DNA of 64,000 nt from Rhodobacter sp. (GTDB taxonomy: Bacteria; Pseudomonadota; Alphaproteobacteria; Rhodobacterales; Rhodobacteraceae), in contig JACKKF010000002.1 in the NCBI GenBank assembly GCA_020637555.1, forward strand, positions 186,001-250,000, read 5' to 3'. The translations under genes and the position numbers were made by a program. Position 1 is the first letter of the stretch. Each line of letters begins with the position of its first letter. Of this stretch, positions 19,505 through 28,297 are shown one piece after another. The notes under the pieces are model-generated. The model saw only the letters and a program-made list of their open reading frames with translations. It was not told the origin of the DNA and ran no database searches.

Positions 19505-21202
19505 TTAGATTCCGGTCACCGTGACGGTGTCGTTGGGTTCGGCGGTGACGCGGCCCTGGCGGCGGATGTAGGCCTCGACCAGGTCCCAGATCATCGGCCC
19601 TTCGGTGCCCTCGTTGACCGAGGCCCACCCGCCGACCGTATAGCTGCGGGCCGGGTCCAGTGCCTCGCCCGTGCGGGTCAGCGTCAGGCCGGTGATGCGT
19701 TCGCCGATCGGCTTGGCGATGTCGATCGCATAGGCCAGCCCGCCCAGGCGCACCATGTCGCCGCCCTGCTGATAATAGGGGTCGGTGTTGAACAGGTTGT
19801 CCGCCACATCTTCCAGGATGGCGTGGATCGTCTCGCCGGTCATCTCGGTGCGGTAGACCTGACCATAGGTCATCGAGGTGACGCTGTGGATATCCTCGCG
19901 GGTGATGGCGTCGCCCGGCATCAGGCTGGCGCCCCAGCGCACGCCCGGCGACATGGCGATTTCGGTGTCGCGCTCGGCCATGACGGCGTCGCAGATCAGG
20001 TTGTCCCAGGTGCCGGCGAAATTGCCACGCCGATAGAGCAGGCTGTCGGTATGGCCGACGACCTCTTCCATCTGGTCCTTGTAGGGCGCGCGCTCGGTCT
20101 CGATCACGGCGGCCATGTCGGCATCGGGTTCGATCACATCGGCGAAGATCGGGATCAGCTTGTGGCGGAAGCCCATCATCTGCCCGTCGCGCACATCGAG
20201 ATCGAGCCGCGTCACGAATTTCCCGTGCGAGCCCGAGGCAATGAGCAGCGTGTCGCCGACCAGCACGGGTTCGGGCAGGGCGTCATGCGTATGGCCGGTC
20301 AGGATCACGTCGATCCCCTGCACGCGGCTGGCCATCTTGCGGTCCACGTCGAAGCCGTTGTGCGACAGCACCACAACCAGATCGGCACCGGCGGCCTTCA
20401 CCTCGTCCACCATTTCCTGCATCCGCTCGTCGCGGATGCCAAAGCTGAATTCGGGGAACATCCAGCGCGGGTTGGCGATCGGCGTATAGGGGAAGGCCTG
20501 GCCGATCACCGCGACCTTGGCGCCGCCCCGGTCGAACCAGGTATACGAGGGGAAGTCCTCGAAATGTTCGTCCCACTCCACGTCGAAGATGTTCTGACCC
20601 AGGAACGGGAAGTTCAACTGATCGACCAGTTCCATCACCCGGTCGGTGCCAAAGGTCCATTCCCAGTGCGAGGTCATCGCCTCGGTCCCCAGCGCATTCA
20701 TCACGTTGACCATGTCCTGACCGCGCGACAGGTAGGACGACATCGACCCGTGCCAGGTGTCGCCGCCATCCAGGATGATCGCCTCGGGACGGTCGGCGCG
20801 GATCGCCTTGACCACGGTGGCGACACGATCCAGCCCGCCCATGCGGCCATAGCTGCGGCCCAGGGCGACAAAGTCCTCGTAGGTCAGCGCATAGGCATCG
20901 CGCGAACCGGGCGTCAGGTTGAACATGCGGATGAAATCGTTGCCCACGACGTGCGGCGGCTGGCCGCGCACCTCGCCTACGCCAAAGTTGAACTCGGGCT
21001 CGCGGAACCAGATGGGTTTCAGTTGGGCATGGATGTCGGTCACATGGATCAACGAGACATTGCCGAACGTGTCGAAGCGCAGCAGGTCATCCTGGGTCAG
21101 GGCCTGTTGCGCCGCCAGCTTGGACCAGTTGCCAAAGCCCGAGACGCCATAGAGCGCCGAGGCGGCGACCGATGCTTGCAGGAACTCGCGCCGGGAAATC
21201 AT
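19505..21202 (-). CDS. soxB: Thiosulfohydrolase SoxB
   Basis: This protein of about 565 residues, of the 5'-nucleotidase/metallophosphatase family, has a twin-arginine-type signal at its start (MISRREFLQASVAASALYG). Metal-site motifs are HVTDIHAQL, LDGGDTWHGS, LSHNGFDVD and GHTHDALPEP. SoxB uses two manganese ions to hydrolyse SoxY-S-sulfonate and release sulfate in the periplasm. The start at 21202 was chosen because it opens the Tat signal and lies behind a GGAGACACC ribosome binding site. The gene is intact, unlike soxC, soxZ, soxY and soxX around it. Between soxB and soxA lies a 183-base gap. Confidence 0.96.
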   Translation of the reverse strand: MISRREFLQASVAASALYGVSGFGNWSKLAAQQALTQDDLLRFDTFGNVSLIHVTDIHAQLKPIWFREPEFNFGVGEVRGQPPHVVGNDFIRMFNLTPGSRDAYALTYEDFVALGRSYGRMGGLDRVATVVKAIRADRPEAIILDGGDTWHGSMSSYLSRGQDMVNVMNALGTEAMTSHWEWTFGTDRVMELVDQLNFPFLGQNIFDVEWDEHFEDFPSYTWFDRGGAKVAVIGQAFPYTPIANPRWMFPEFSFGIRDERMQEMVDEVKAAGADLVVVLSHNGFDVDRKMASRVQGIDVILTGHTHDALPEPVLVGDTLLIASGSHGKFVTRLDLDVRDGQMMGFRHKLIPIFADVIEPDADMAAVIETERAPYKDQMEEVVGHTDSLLYRRGNFAGTWDNLICDAVMAERDTEIAMSPGVRWGASLMPGDAITREDIHSVTSMTYGQVYRTEMTGETIHAILEDVADNLFNTDPYYQQGGDMVRLGGLAYAIDIAKPIGERITGLTLTRTGEALDPARSYTVGGWASVNEGTEGPMIWDLVEAYIRRQGRVTAEPNDTVTVTGI

Positions 21203-21385
21203 GGGGTGTCTCCTATCGGCCAGGGAGGGGGCCGGTCGAAGATGGCAGGTTTCGGGAGGAAAACATGCCAATCTTCAAAGAAATGAATATAGCCGGACGG
21301 GAAGAAACCGCGAGTCGCGGCGGTCCGGAACGGTGGGAGAGAGGGGGCAGGGGCGCGGGCAAGCCACACGCCCCTGTCCGGTTCA

Positions 21386-22255
21386 TCAGGGACGCACCGA
21401 CACGCCCTCGACGCTGAGACCGTTGCCGCGCGAGGCGACATACAGTTCGAGCGCGCGGAACTCGTCCGATCCCTCAGCAAAGGTCTCGGCGCGGGTGTCG
21501 CGGATACAGCCGCGGAAGCGGTTGTGGATCGACACCATGCCCGCGTTCTTCAGGCGATAGGTGGGGAAGCCGTTGATCTGCCCCTGGCTGAGGTGGTCGG
21601 CGCGGATCATCCGGCCCCAGCTCTGCTCGTGGCAGCTGGCGCAGGACAGTTCCAGTTCACCATAGCGGGTGTAATACATCTCGCGGCCCTGCTCCCAATA
21701 GGGGGCGGCGGCACCGTCGATCTGCACATCCACCGGCATCCCGCGCGACTGCATCGAGATATACGAGGTCATCGCGGTCATCTGATCGCCGCTCCAGCGC
21801 CAGGCGTCGGCGCCCATGCGTTCGGTGCGGCAATTGTTGACATAGTCTTCCATCGACCACAGCACGCCGTTGGCGTTCAGGTGGGGCATGTGGGCGCGGA
21901 CGCCTGCCATGCTTTCCTCGGCATCGCCGTGGCAGTCCTGACAGGACTGGCCGGCGGTGCCGTCAACGGTGGTCCACAGTTCGGCCCCTTGCTCCACCGC
22001 CAGCATGGCGGGGTTTTCGAAGTCGTCCATCTGCAGGGCCCGCGTGTCCGGCGTGCGGAACAGCCAGCCCGAATACCGTTCCGGCAAGTTGGGCGTGACG
22101 GTGTCGTCGCTCGGGGCGCGGGTGACCAGGTGCAATTCGCCGTCGATCACCAGTTCCGCCGACAGGTCGGGGTCGGCGACGGCCGCCCCCGTCCACAGCG
22201 CGGCAACGCAGGCCGAGGCCAGCGCAAGCGTTTTCGCAGTCTTCAGGTGCTGCAT
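21386..22255 (-). CDS. soxA: Sulfur-oxidation c-type cytochrome SoxA (diheme)
   Basis: This 289-residue protein has a signal peptide (residues 1-27, ending AVA). It has two CXXCH sites, CQDCH (105-109) and CASCH (205-209), so it is the diheme SoxA type. Cys250 in RFRGCIRDTRAE is the heme-ligand cysteine persulfide of the SoxAX active site. With SoxX it couples thiosulfate to SoxY. The start at 22255 is preceded by GGGAGGAGACACT, a strong ribosome binding site. Confidence 0.95.
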   Translation of the reverse strand: MQHLKTAKTLALASACVAALWTGAAVADPDLSAELVIDGELHLVTRAPSDDTVTPNLPERYSGWLFRTPDTRALQMDDFENPAMLAVEQGAELWTTVDGTAGQSCQDCHGDAEESMAGVRAHMPHLNANGVLWSMEDYVNNCRTERMGADAWRWSGDQMTAMTSYISMQSRGMPVDVQIDGAAAPYWEQGREMYYTRYGELELSCASCHEQSWGRMIRADHLSQGQINGFPTYRLKNAGMVSIHNRFRGCIRDTRAETFAEGSDEFRALELYVASRGNGLSVEGVSVRP

Positions 22256-22289
22256 AGTGTCTCCTCCCAGACTTCTGTTGCGCCGCTTC

Positions 22290-22615
22290 TCAGCTGACTT
22301 CGAACGCTTCGGTCGCGGTATAGACCTCGCCGTTGTCGTCATACCAGGTGAAGACGAACTCGCCGGATTCGGGCACGAGGGCCTCGAATTCCATGTAGGG
22401 GTTCGCCGAGATGGCGGGTTCCAGCGCGGCGTCGATCACCATCACCCCGTTGAATTCGCAGGTGAAGCGGTTGATGATCTGGCGCGGAATCGTCTCGCCG
22501 GCCGAGTTGCGGCGCTGGCCGGATTCCATGTCGTGGTTGATCAGCGTCTTGACGGTGATCGAATCCCCGGCCGAGGCGCGGCGGGGCAGGCGGATGCGGG
22601 TCTGACATCGGTCAT
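22290..22615 (-). pseudogene. soxZ: Thiosulfate-oxidation carrier subunit SoxZ, one frameshift
   Basis: From about 22600 down, the frame reads the standard SoxZ sequence: HDMESGQRRN, IINRFTCEFNG and FVFTWYDDNGEVYTATE. The first residues (MTDV) are in another frame; one A is missing in a run just after them (GTC-A-GACC where GTC-AAG-ACC would keep the frame, near 22605). Corrected length is about 108 residues, normal for SoxZ, which pairs with SoxY to hold sulfur intermediates in the periplasm. The remaining sequence is well conserved, favouring a base-calling error. Confidence 0.88.
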
Positions 22616-22643
22616 GATGCGGTTCTCTGATGGTAAATCTGGC

Positions 22644-23062
22644 TCAGCCGCCGCAGCCGCCGATGGTGACTTTCACCTCGACCCGGGTGGTCTTGAAGGT
22701 GCCGTCAGCCATCTTGGCGATTGCCATCACGTCCCCGGTGCGGCCCAGGCGGATGCGGGTGGCGATCATCGGGGCGCCCGAACCGGGGCCAAAGGTGAAG
22801 CGGCCCACGTTCGGCGGTGGGGTTGCCGGTCGCGATCAGCACGATCTCGGTGGCGCCCGGCGCTTCGACCGAGATCGGAACGGTGTTGCCGTTCTCGGCG
22901 ATTTCCGGGGCAGTGATGGTCACGCCGCCGTCTTCCATCGCGGCGCCGCCGGTGTAGGCAACAACGGCGTCTTCGACGGCATCGGCGAGCGCGGCCATCC
23001 GGCAGCATGGCCACAGCCGAAGCGCCCAGGCCGATCGCGAGGGTGTCGCGTCTTGTCAGCAT
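22644..23062 (-). pseudogene. soxY: Thiosulfate-oxidation carrier protein SoxY, two frameshifts
   Basis: The start MLTRRDTLAIGLGASAVAML is a Tat-type signal. The mature part (ALADAVEDAVVAYTGG...) lies in a second frame and the end in a third. The end is diagnostic: VTIGGCGG then stop (22644-22646), the flexible tail whose cysteine carries the sulfur substrate. The breaks are near 22995 and near 22810, where one extra C would explain the shift (ACCGCCGAAC for ACGCCGAAC). Corrected length is about 138 residues, as expected. Confidence 0.88.
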
Positions 23063-23106
23063 TGAGGACTCTCCTTGTCAAAACGGGTTCGGGGCGCCGG
23101 ACCGGA

Positions 23107-23589
23107 TCAGTCGGTCAGCGTCATCAGATAGGCGAGCGTGTCCTCGATCTGCTGCGCGTCAGCAGCGGACCGAAGGTTTCAGGGTTGGCGGCGCGGCCGG
23201 TGTAACCGTCGCCGGGGCGGATGAAGCCCGTCGTGCGATAGAACGACGGCATCCGGGTATCGGGGAACATGTGCTTGGCATCGACCGGATGCCGCGCAGC
23301 TCGGCCTCGGTCCAGCGGCTGCCGACACCATCCAGCGAGGGGCCGACATCGCCCCTGGAACTGGACGTTCGGCAGCGACGAGAACTGGTGGCAGGCGACG
23401 CAGTTGCCCTGCGCGCGGTTCGAGACCACCGCGACCCCCGTTCTCGGCGACGCCGGGCGCGCCGGTCAGCGAAGCGGGAATCTGCACGTCGTCCACCCAG
23501 ACCACATCACCAGGGGCGACTTGGGCGGTGGCGGCGCCGGCGAGGGCGAGTCCGGCGGCGACGAGACCGCTCAGGGCTTTCAGCTTCAT
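23107..23589 (-). pseudogene. soxX: Sulfur-oxidation c-type cytochrome SoxX, several frameshifts
   Basis: It starts MKLKALSGLVAAGLALAGAA, a signal peptide. The mature start is VAPGDVVWVDDVQIPASLTG, and the single heme site CVACHQ sits in a second frame. RTTGFIRPGDGYTGRAAN is recovered further on, and the end LAYLMTLTD in yet another frame. At least three single-base indels lie between about 23440 and 23160. Corrected length is about 155-160 residues, normal for monoheme SoxX. It is the first gene of the soxXYZABCD block and lies behind a 205-base promoter region. Confidence 0.88.
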
Positions 23590-23689
23590 GGATGTCCTCC
23601 CTGACATTCAGAGTTGTTTCTTGCGCTCTCCCAAACGCGATCCGGGGCATCGTAGCCCATGGCATACCGGGTCGGCAACAGGAAATTCA

Positions 23690-23780
23690 ATTATTTGCAT
23701 ATTGTCGTATACACAGGCTTTCCGCCCCCTGCAAGCCAGGGACAGGGGGCGAAAGAGACGATATTTATCAACCGGTTGAC
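23690..23780 (-). promoter_or_regulatory. Promoter/operator region of soxXYZABCD
   Basis: On the minus strand TTGCAG, a 17-base spacer and TATACG form a plausible sigma-70 promoter around 23705-23733. GTATAC-GACA-ATATGC overlaps the -10 region as an imperfect inverted repeat, a plausible site for an ArsR-type repressor such as SoxR. A perfect 12-base palindrome TCAACCGGTTGA (23768-23779) lies further upstream, just after soxW. The local A/T richness stands out. The regulator assignment is inference. Confidence 0.4.
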
Positions 23781-23794
23781 GATACAGGCCCGGG

Positions 23795-24388
23795 TCAGTT
23801 CCCGGGATTCAGGTTGCGCGCCACATAGTGCTGGAAGTGCTCGTCGCCCTCGTAGCCGCGTTCCAGCACCCATTGCAGCATCAGGCGCGTCGTGCCGCGT
23901 TCGAAGGCGCCGGGCATGACCATGACGGCGTTCTGCGCGGCGGTGCCCGATTCGGGAATCGTCTCGGGCATGAACAGCATCGTCGGGGTGAAGACCACGC
24001 TCCAGCGGTTCATCATGTCGCGCTCGTCCATCTCGACCCCGTCGAAATCGGTGACGGGCACATTGCCGAACAGATTCATCTGAACGACCATGAAATCGTC
24101 GCGCAGCATCTGGGCGATGCGGTCGTCGGTATAGACGTGCTCATGCATCCGCGTGCAATAGATGCAGCCGCGCTGTTCCACCAGAACCAGCAGGCGCTTG
24201 CCCTCGGCATTGGCCTCGGCCAGGTCGTCGTGCATGTCCTTGAAGGTCTCGACGATCCAGTCGGGCTTGTGCAGGCCGTCCTCGCCCAGGGGCGGAACGG
24301 GCTGATCGGCGCGGGCCGGGCGGATCAAGGCGGGCGCGGCCAGCGTCAACGCGGCACCTGCCAGAAATCTGCGGCGATTCGAAAGCAT
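23795..24388 (-). CDS. soxW: Periplasmic thioredoxin SoxW
   Basis: This 197-residue thioredoxin-fold protein has a Tat-like leader (SNRRRFLAGAALTLAAPAL) and the redox pair Cys75-Ile-Tyr-Cys78 in EQRGCIYCTRMHE. The cis-proline loop follows in VVFTPTMLF. SoxW receives electrons from SoxV and keeps Sox proteins such as SoxYZ reduced. It lies 16 bases after soxV and 205 bases before soxX, as in Paracoccus. Confidence 0.93.
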   Translation of the reverse strand: MLSNRRRFLAGAALTLAAPALIRPARADQPVPPLGEDGLHKPDWIVETFKDMHDDLAEANAEGKRLLVLVEQRGCIYCTRMHEHVYTDDRIAQMLRDDFMVVQMNLFGNVPVTDFDGVEMDERDMMNRWSVVFTPTMLFMPETIPESGTAAQNAVMVMPGAFERGTTRLMLQWVLERGYEGDEHFQHYVARNLNPGN

Positions 24389-24404
24389 TCTCTCTGTCCT
24401 TTCC

Positions 24405-25142
24405 TCAACCGATGGTGGCCATCCAGGGCATGACCTCGATCAGCCACTGGGCGATGTAGTTCAGTGTATTGGTGGCGATCAGAACCGCAAAGACAATGAG
24501 CATGACCCCCATCACCTTTTCCACATACTGCAGTTTGTCGCGATGCCTGCCCACCCAGGCCAGAAACGGCCGGGCGAACAGTGCCGCGATCACGAAGGGC
24601 AGGGTCATGGCCAGCCCGTAGACCGCCAGCAACGCGGTTCCGCGCACCAGGTCCCCCATCCCCGAGGCGATCATCAGGATCGCCGCCAGCGCCGGACCCA
24701 CGCAGGGCGTCCAGCCAAAGCCGAACGCCAGCCCCATCACATAGCTGCCGACGATCGATTTGGGCGAGCCCGCGTCCTCGATTCGCGCCTGGCGATACAG
24801 CAGCGCGATCTTCACGACGCCCAGAAAATGCAGGCCGAACACCAGAAGCACCGCCGCGGCCACCCAGCGCAGGGTTTCCTTCCACTGGATGAACGCCTGC
24901 CCCAGCGCGGTCGCGCCCAGGCCCAGCAGCATGAAGATGGTGGTGACGCCCAGGGCAAAGGCGATCGCCGACAACACCAGACGCCGTTGCGCGCCCGGCG
25001 CAAGCCCTTGATCCGACCTGAGTTCCGTCATCGACAACCCGGCCATGTAGCACAGGTAGAACGGCACCATGGGCAGGATGCAGGGCGACAGGAACGACAG
25101 GATCCCGGCCAGGGCCGCCCCGCCGAACGTGATATCAAACAT
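24405..25142 (-). CDS. soxV: Thiol:disulfide transporter SoxV (CcdA/DsbD family)
   Basis: This protein of about 245 residues has six predicted transmembrane segments. The two redox cysteines typical of CcdA proteins are seen in LSFLSPCILPMVP (near residue 20) and FGWTPCVGPALAAI (middle). It moves electrons from cytoplasmic thioredoxin to SoxW across the inner membrane. The start at MFDITFGG was preferred over an upstream in-frame ATG because the CcdA fold begins there. It is divergent from soxS; the 154 bases between them hold both promoters. Confidence 0.94.
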   Translation of the reverse strand: MFDITFGGAALAGILSFLSPCILPMVPFYLCYMAGLSMTELRSDQGLAPGAQRRLVLSAIAFALGVTTIFMLLGLGATALGQAFIQWKETLRWVAAAVLLVFGLHFLGVVKIALLYRQARIEDAGSPKSIVGSYVMGLAFGFGWTPCVGPALAAILMIASGMGDLVRGTALLAVYGLAMTLPFVIAALFARPFLAWVGRHRDKLQYVEKVMGVMLIVFAVLIATNTLNYIAQWLIEVMPWMATIG

Positions 25143-25204
25143 GGATGCGCCCCTCCTGGCGACGTGCTCCGGCGGCCTCTCCTCGGGGCCCTTGCCCGGA
25201 CTTC

Positions 25205-25240
25205 TCAAAAACATTACAATGTTCATATGTATAATTTCCG
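25205..25240. promoter_or_regulatory. soxV/soxS divergent control region
   Basis: An A/T-rich stretch contains the inverted repeat AACATT-AC-AATGTT, the palindrome CATATG and a TATAAT box facing soxS (plus strand). The half-site resembles those found before soxX (23.7 kb), the first YeeE gene (26.66 kb) and the shdr genes (47.25 kb). It is a candidate binding site for the ArsR-type repressor SoxR; the assignment is inference from position and sequence. Confidence 0.4.
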
Positions 25241-25296
25241 CCGTCAATCCGGATTCTTGGCCGGAGTCCCGCGAGGACGGCGGGGGCAGGGGTGCA

Positions 25297-25677
25297 ATGA
25301 TCCACAAGGTTCTGGTCCGGGGGCTGGCTGCAGTGGCGCTGATGGCGTATGCCGCCACGGCGCAGGCGCAGGAATTCCGCCTGCTGATGATCGAACAGGT
25401 CGGCTGCTATGTCTGCGCCGCGTTCAACCGCGATGTCGCCCCGGCCTACGAGGCCTCGGCCGAGGGGCAGGTGGCGCCTTTGGTGCATGTCGATCTGCGT
25501 GGCCCCTTGCCCGAGGGTGTGACCCTGGCGTCACGCCCGTTCGTGACGCCCACCTTCGTGCTGATCGGCCCCGACGGGCACGAGCTGGAGCGTCTGACCG
25601 GTTTCCCGGGCGAGGATTTCTTCTGGCCCTATGTGAACGAGATGTTCGACCACGCACGGGCAGCCCTGGCGGGGTGA
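25297..25677 (+). CDS. soxS: Periplasmic thiol-disulfide oxidoreductase SoxS
   Basis: This 126-residue protein has a signal peptide (residues 1-24, cut near AQA) and a thioredoxin fold with Cys37-Tyr-Val-Cys40. Length and position (divergent from soxV, next to soxR) match SoxS of Paracoccus, which activates SoxYZ by reduction. The start was placed at the ATG behind GGGGGCAGGGG because it begins a clean signal peptide. Confidence 0.9.
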   Translation: MIHKVLVRGLAAVALMAYAATAQAQEFRLLMIEQVGCYVCAAFNRDVAPAYEASAEGQVAPLVHVDLRGPLPEGVTLASRPFVTPTFVLIGPDGHELERLTGFPGEDFFWPYVNEMFDHARAALAG

Positions 25678-25827
25678 CGCCACACCGCCCGGTGCCGCGC
25701 GTGCCGGCATGACCTGAAAACGGCGTTCCCCGGGGCGCTGGTCCTCGATTCCCGCTGCGCACCATGCTAGGTTCGCGCGCGAGAACGGGTCCGGTGCGTC
25801 GGACCGCAGGGCAGGGTGAACGGGGCG

Positions 25828-26199
25828 ATGGCACCAGATGGCCAGAACGCTGAGGGAAGGCGCGGCTCGCAGGCTGCGGACCGAAGCTGCGCGCCCTACG
25901 CCGTCGACCCCGAGACCCTGGCCGCCGAAGCGCGCGAGGCCTCGGATTTCCTGAAGGCCCTGGGGCACGAAGGGCGGCTGCTGATGCTCTATCACCTGTG
26001 CGAACGTGACCACACGGTGACCGAACTGGAACAGCTCATCATGTCCCGCCAGGCGGCGGTCAGCCAACAGCTTGCGCGGCTGAGGCACGAGAAACTGGTG
26101 ACGACGCGGCGGGATGGCAACCAGATCATCTATTCGCTGGCCGACCCCAAGGTGCGCGAGATGATCGCCGTGATCCAGCGGCTGTTCCGGGGCGCGTGA
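25828..26199 (+). CDS. soxR: ArsR-family repressor SoxR
   Basis: This 123-residue winged-helix protein has the helix-turn-helix HTVTELEQLIMSRQAAVSQQLARLR and a wing KLVTTRRDGNQIIYSLAD. Two cysteines are present (one near the start in SCAPY, one in HLCERD); pairs like this form disulfide or polysulfide bridges in sulfur-sensing ArsR proteins such as SoxR, SqrR and BigR. It lies between soxS and a YeeE/YedE transporter gene. A GTG 12 bases upstream is an alternative start. It likely represses the sox promoters until reactive sulfur accumulates, and may also control the shdr genes. Confidence 0.85.
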   Translation: MAPDGQNAEGRRGSQAADRSCAPYAVDPETLAAEAREASDFLKALGHEGRLLMLYHLCERDHTVTELEQLIMSRQAAVSQQLARLRHEKLVTTRRDGNQIIYSLADPKVREMIAVIQRLFRGA

Positions 26200-26713
26200 C
26201 AGGGGTGTAGACGCCGCTGCGCGGTCGCCATCCAGGTGTGCGTCCCTCACTTGTCGAGAGCGCACCCGGCGATGGTGCCCTTTTCCACCGAGTTTCCGGT
26301 TTCCGTCCCCTCGAACAGGGCCGCCTTCCCGGCCGAGATTATCGCCTGGCTGCGGGGAGCCGACTATAGCAGGGTCCTGAAGGACCGAGCGGATGACGAT
26401 GTCGACGCGGACCACGCCCATCTGAAAGCCGGCAAAGGTGAAGACTTGAGGCTGCGCGCGCTTGTTCTCGACGGTCGCGGGGAGTCGATCGGTTTTCGCG
26501 ACGACCATCCCGACCGCCACGGCCGGCTGTGGCGGACCAAAGCTGCCTTGCGGAACCCTTGCGCGGGTAACGGGCAGGGGGTCTTCGCGAACACATCGGG
26601 TCTGACCCATCTGGATGGGCAGGACTGATCCTCGCGGTTTGGTCTGATCCAGATCAAGGACCATATTCGCATTCCGGCATATTCCCCCTTGAAACGCAGC
26701 CGGAGGGACCGGG
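26200..26713. other. 514-base stretch without a recognised gene
   Basis: No confident gene is seen. On the minus strand, between about 26600 and 26370, one frame has G/C-rich third codon positions and reads plausible protein (AVAVGMVVAKTDRLPATVE, then TFAGFQMGVVRVDIVIRS). A second frame takes over to a stop near 26246. This could be a decayed or mis-sequenced minus-strand gene, but I recognise no family. The last 50 bases are the regulatory region of the YeeE gene. Confidence 0.35.
26662..26684 (+). promoter_or_regulatory. CATATTC direct repeats before the YeeE/YedE gene
   Basis: CATATTC occurs at 26662-26668 and 26678-26684, 16 bases apart, separated by GCATTCCGG. The A/T-rich half-site resembles those before soxX, soxS/V and the shdr genes and lies about 30 bases upstream of the transporter start. 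It is a candidate SoxR site by context. Confidence 0.35.
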
Positions 26714-27781
26714 ATGGATCAGTTCATTGCCTTCATCGAATGGGCGGGCGAGGCCCGGGCCGGCGCGCTGTTCGGTCTGATCACCGGGGCGATCTTTGGC
26801 ATCGCGGCGCAGCGGTCGTCCTTCTGCCTGCGGGCCGCGACGGTGGAATTCGCGCGGGGCATCCTGGGCGGCAAGGTCGCGGTCTGGCTGCTGACCTTCT
26901 CGACCGCGCTGTTCTGGGTGCAGGCGGCGCAGTGGTTCGGTCTCTTCAACGCGGTCGATTCGCGGATGATGTCGGTCGCGGGGTCATGGTCGGGGGCGAT
27001 CATCGGCGGGCTGATCTTTGGCGTCGGGATGGTTCTGGCGCGGGGGTGTTCGGGGCGCTTGCTGGTCCTTGCCGCGACCGGCAACCTGCGGTCCGTGGTC
27101 TCGGGGCTGATCTTTGCCGTGGTCGCGCAGATGAGCCTGCACGGATGGCTGGCGCCCCTGCGCAACTGGCTGGCGGCGCTGTGGGTCACGCCGAACGGGC
27201 GCAACCTGAACCTGCTGACCATGCTGCACCTGCCCGATGTGACTGGTCTGTTTCTGGGGGCCGCGCTGGCGGTGGTGGCGATCACCGTTGCGCTGCGGGC
27301 CAAGATCGGTGCGCGCGTTCTGGTCTTTGCGTCGGGTGTCGGATTCGCGGTGGCCGTGGGCTGGGTGCTGACCTGGACGCTGGCGGAATACGCCTGGGAG
27401 CCGGTGAATGTCACCTCGGCCACGTTCACGGGGCCCTCGGCCAACACGCTGATGTTCTTCCTGGAACCGTCGCCCGCGCTGAATTTCGATGTGGGGCTGG
27501 TGCCGGGTGTGTTCCTGGGCGCTTTCCTGGCGTCCTGGTTCGCGGGAGAGTTCCGCTTTCAGGGGTTCGACGGCGAAAAGACCATGCGGCGGTCGATGTT
27601 CGGCGCGGTTCTCATGGGGTTTGGCGGGATGCTGGCGGGGGGATGCGCCATCGGCGCGGGGGTCACCGGCGGGTCGATCTTTGCCGCGACCGCATGGCTG
27701 GCCCTGTTCTGCATGTGGATCGGAGCGATGCTGACCGACCTGGTCATCGACCAGCGCGGCGCCCGGCTACAGCCGGCATGA
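26714..27781 (+). CDS. soxT: YeeE/YedE family sulfur-compound transporter, SoxT-like
   Basis: This 355-residue membrane protein has about nine hydrophobic segments arranged as an internal repeat. The conserved cysteines of the YeeE/YedE (TsuA) thiosulfate-transport family are seen in RSSFCLRAA, LARGCSGRLL and AGGCAIGAGVTGGS. These proteins pass thiosulfate or sulfane sulfur across the inner membrane by relay between cysteines. The gene follows soxR, the position of soxT in Paracoccus. It could import Sox-generated sulfane sulfur for the cytoplasmic sHdr pathway encoded 20 kb away. The family is firm; the substrate and the SoxT name rest on context. Confidence 0.85.
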   Translation: MDQFIAFIEWAGEARAGALFGLITGAIFGIAAQRSSFCLRAATVEFARGILGGKVAVWLLTFSTALFWVQAAQWFGLFNAVDSRMMSVAGSWSGAIIGGLIFGVGMVLARGCSGRLLVLAATGNLRSVVSGLIFAVVAQMSLHGWLAPLRNWLAALWVTPNGRNLNLLTMLHLPDVTGLFLGAALAVVAITVALRAKIGARVLVFASGVGFAVAVGWVLTWTLAEYAWEPVNVTSATFTGPSANTLMFFLEPSPALNFDVGLVPGVFLGAFLASWFAGEFRFQGFDGEKTMRRSMFGAVLMGFGGMLAGGCAIGAGVTGGSIFAATAWLALFCMWIGAMLTDLVIDQRGARLQPA

Positions 27782-27906
27782 CCCCGGGCGCGGGGAAAAA
27801 GCCGGGCCTTTTCCCCTGACAGTCCGGCCCCGCTGCTCTAGGGTTTCCCCATCCCGGAGACGGGGTGCACGTCAACACACCGATGCAGACCTAAGGGGGA
27901 AAACAC

Positions 27907-28194
27907 ATGGAATTCATCATCAGCCTGATTGCCGGGGCCGTGGGCGGGAACGTCGCGGGCGGCCTGCTGCGCAACCTCAATCAGGGAACGCTGATCAACT
28001 CGATCGCGGGCATCGTCGGCGGTGGCCTGGGCGGCCAGATCCTGTCGATGCTGGGTGCCGGCGGCATGGCGGACGCGGCGGCGTCGGGTGGCATGGATAT
28101 CGGTGCCATCGTCGGGCAGATTGCCTCGGGCGGTGTCGGCGGCGGCGTGGTGCTGGCGATCGTCGGTTTCGTGCGCAACATGATGTCGCGCTGA
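27907..28194 (+). CDS. Small glycine-rich membrane protein, unknown function
   Basis: This 95-residue protein contains three Gly/Ala-rich hydrophobic stretches (residues 4-22, about 32-53, 68-90) separated by short polar turns. It looks like a small integral membrane or membrane-inserting protein. It has no charged or cysteine motif. A good ribosome binding site (AAGGGGGAAA) precedes the ATG. I recognise it as a conserved hypothetical of alphaproteobacteria but know no function. It lies between the two YeeE/YedE genes without being obviously co-transcribed. Confidence 0.75.
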   Translation: MEFIISLIAGAVGGNVAGGLLRNLNQGTLINSIAGIVGGGLGGQILSMLGAGGMADAAASGGMDIGAIVGQIASGGVGGGVVLAIVGFVRNMMSR

Positions 28195-28266
28195 GCGGAG
28201 TCCGCGTCGCCTTGTGCGGGCGGATCGTCCCATCCCAACCTGATCCGACTGCCCGCGATGCGGTGG

Positions 28267-28292
28267 TTCGGGGGACCTTCGGGTCCCCCGAA
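28267..28292. terminator. Bidirectional terminator with TTCG loop
   Basis: TTCGGGGGACC-TTCG-GGTCCCCCGAA is a perfect 11-base-pair stem capped by a very stable TTCG tetraloop. It stands between convergent genes (ending at 28194 and 28298) and can serve both. Confidence 0.75.
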
Positions 28293-28297
28293 TGCGT

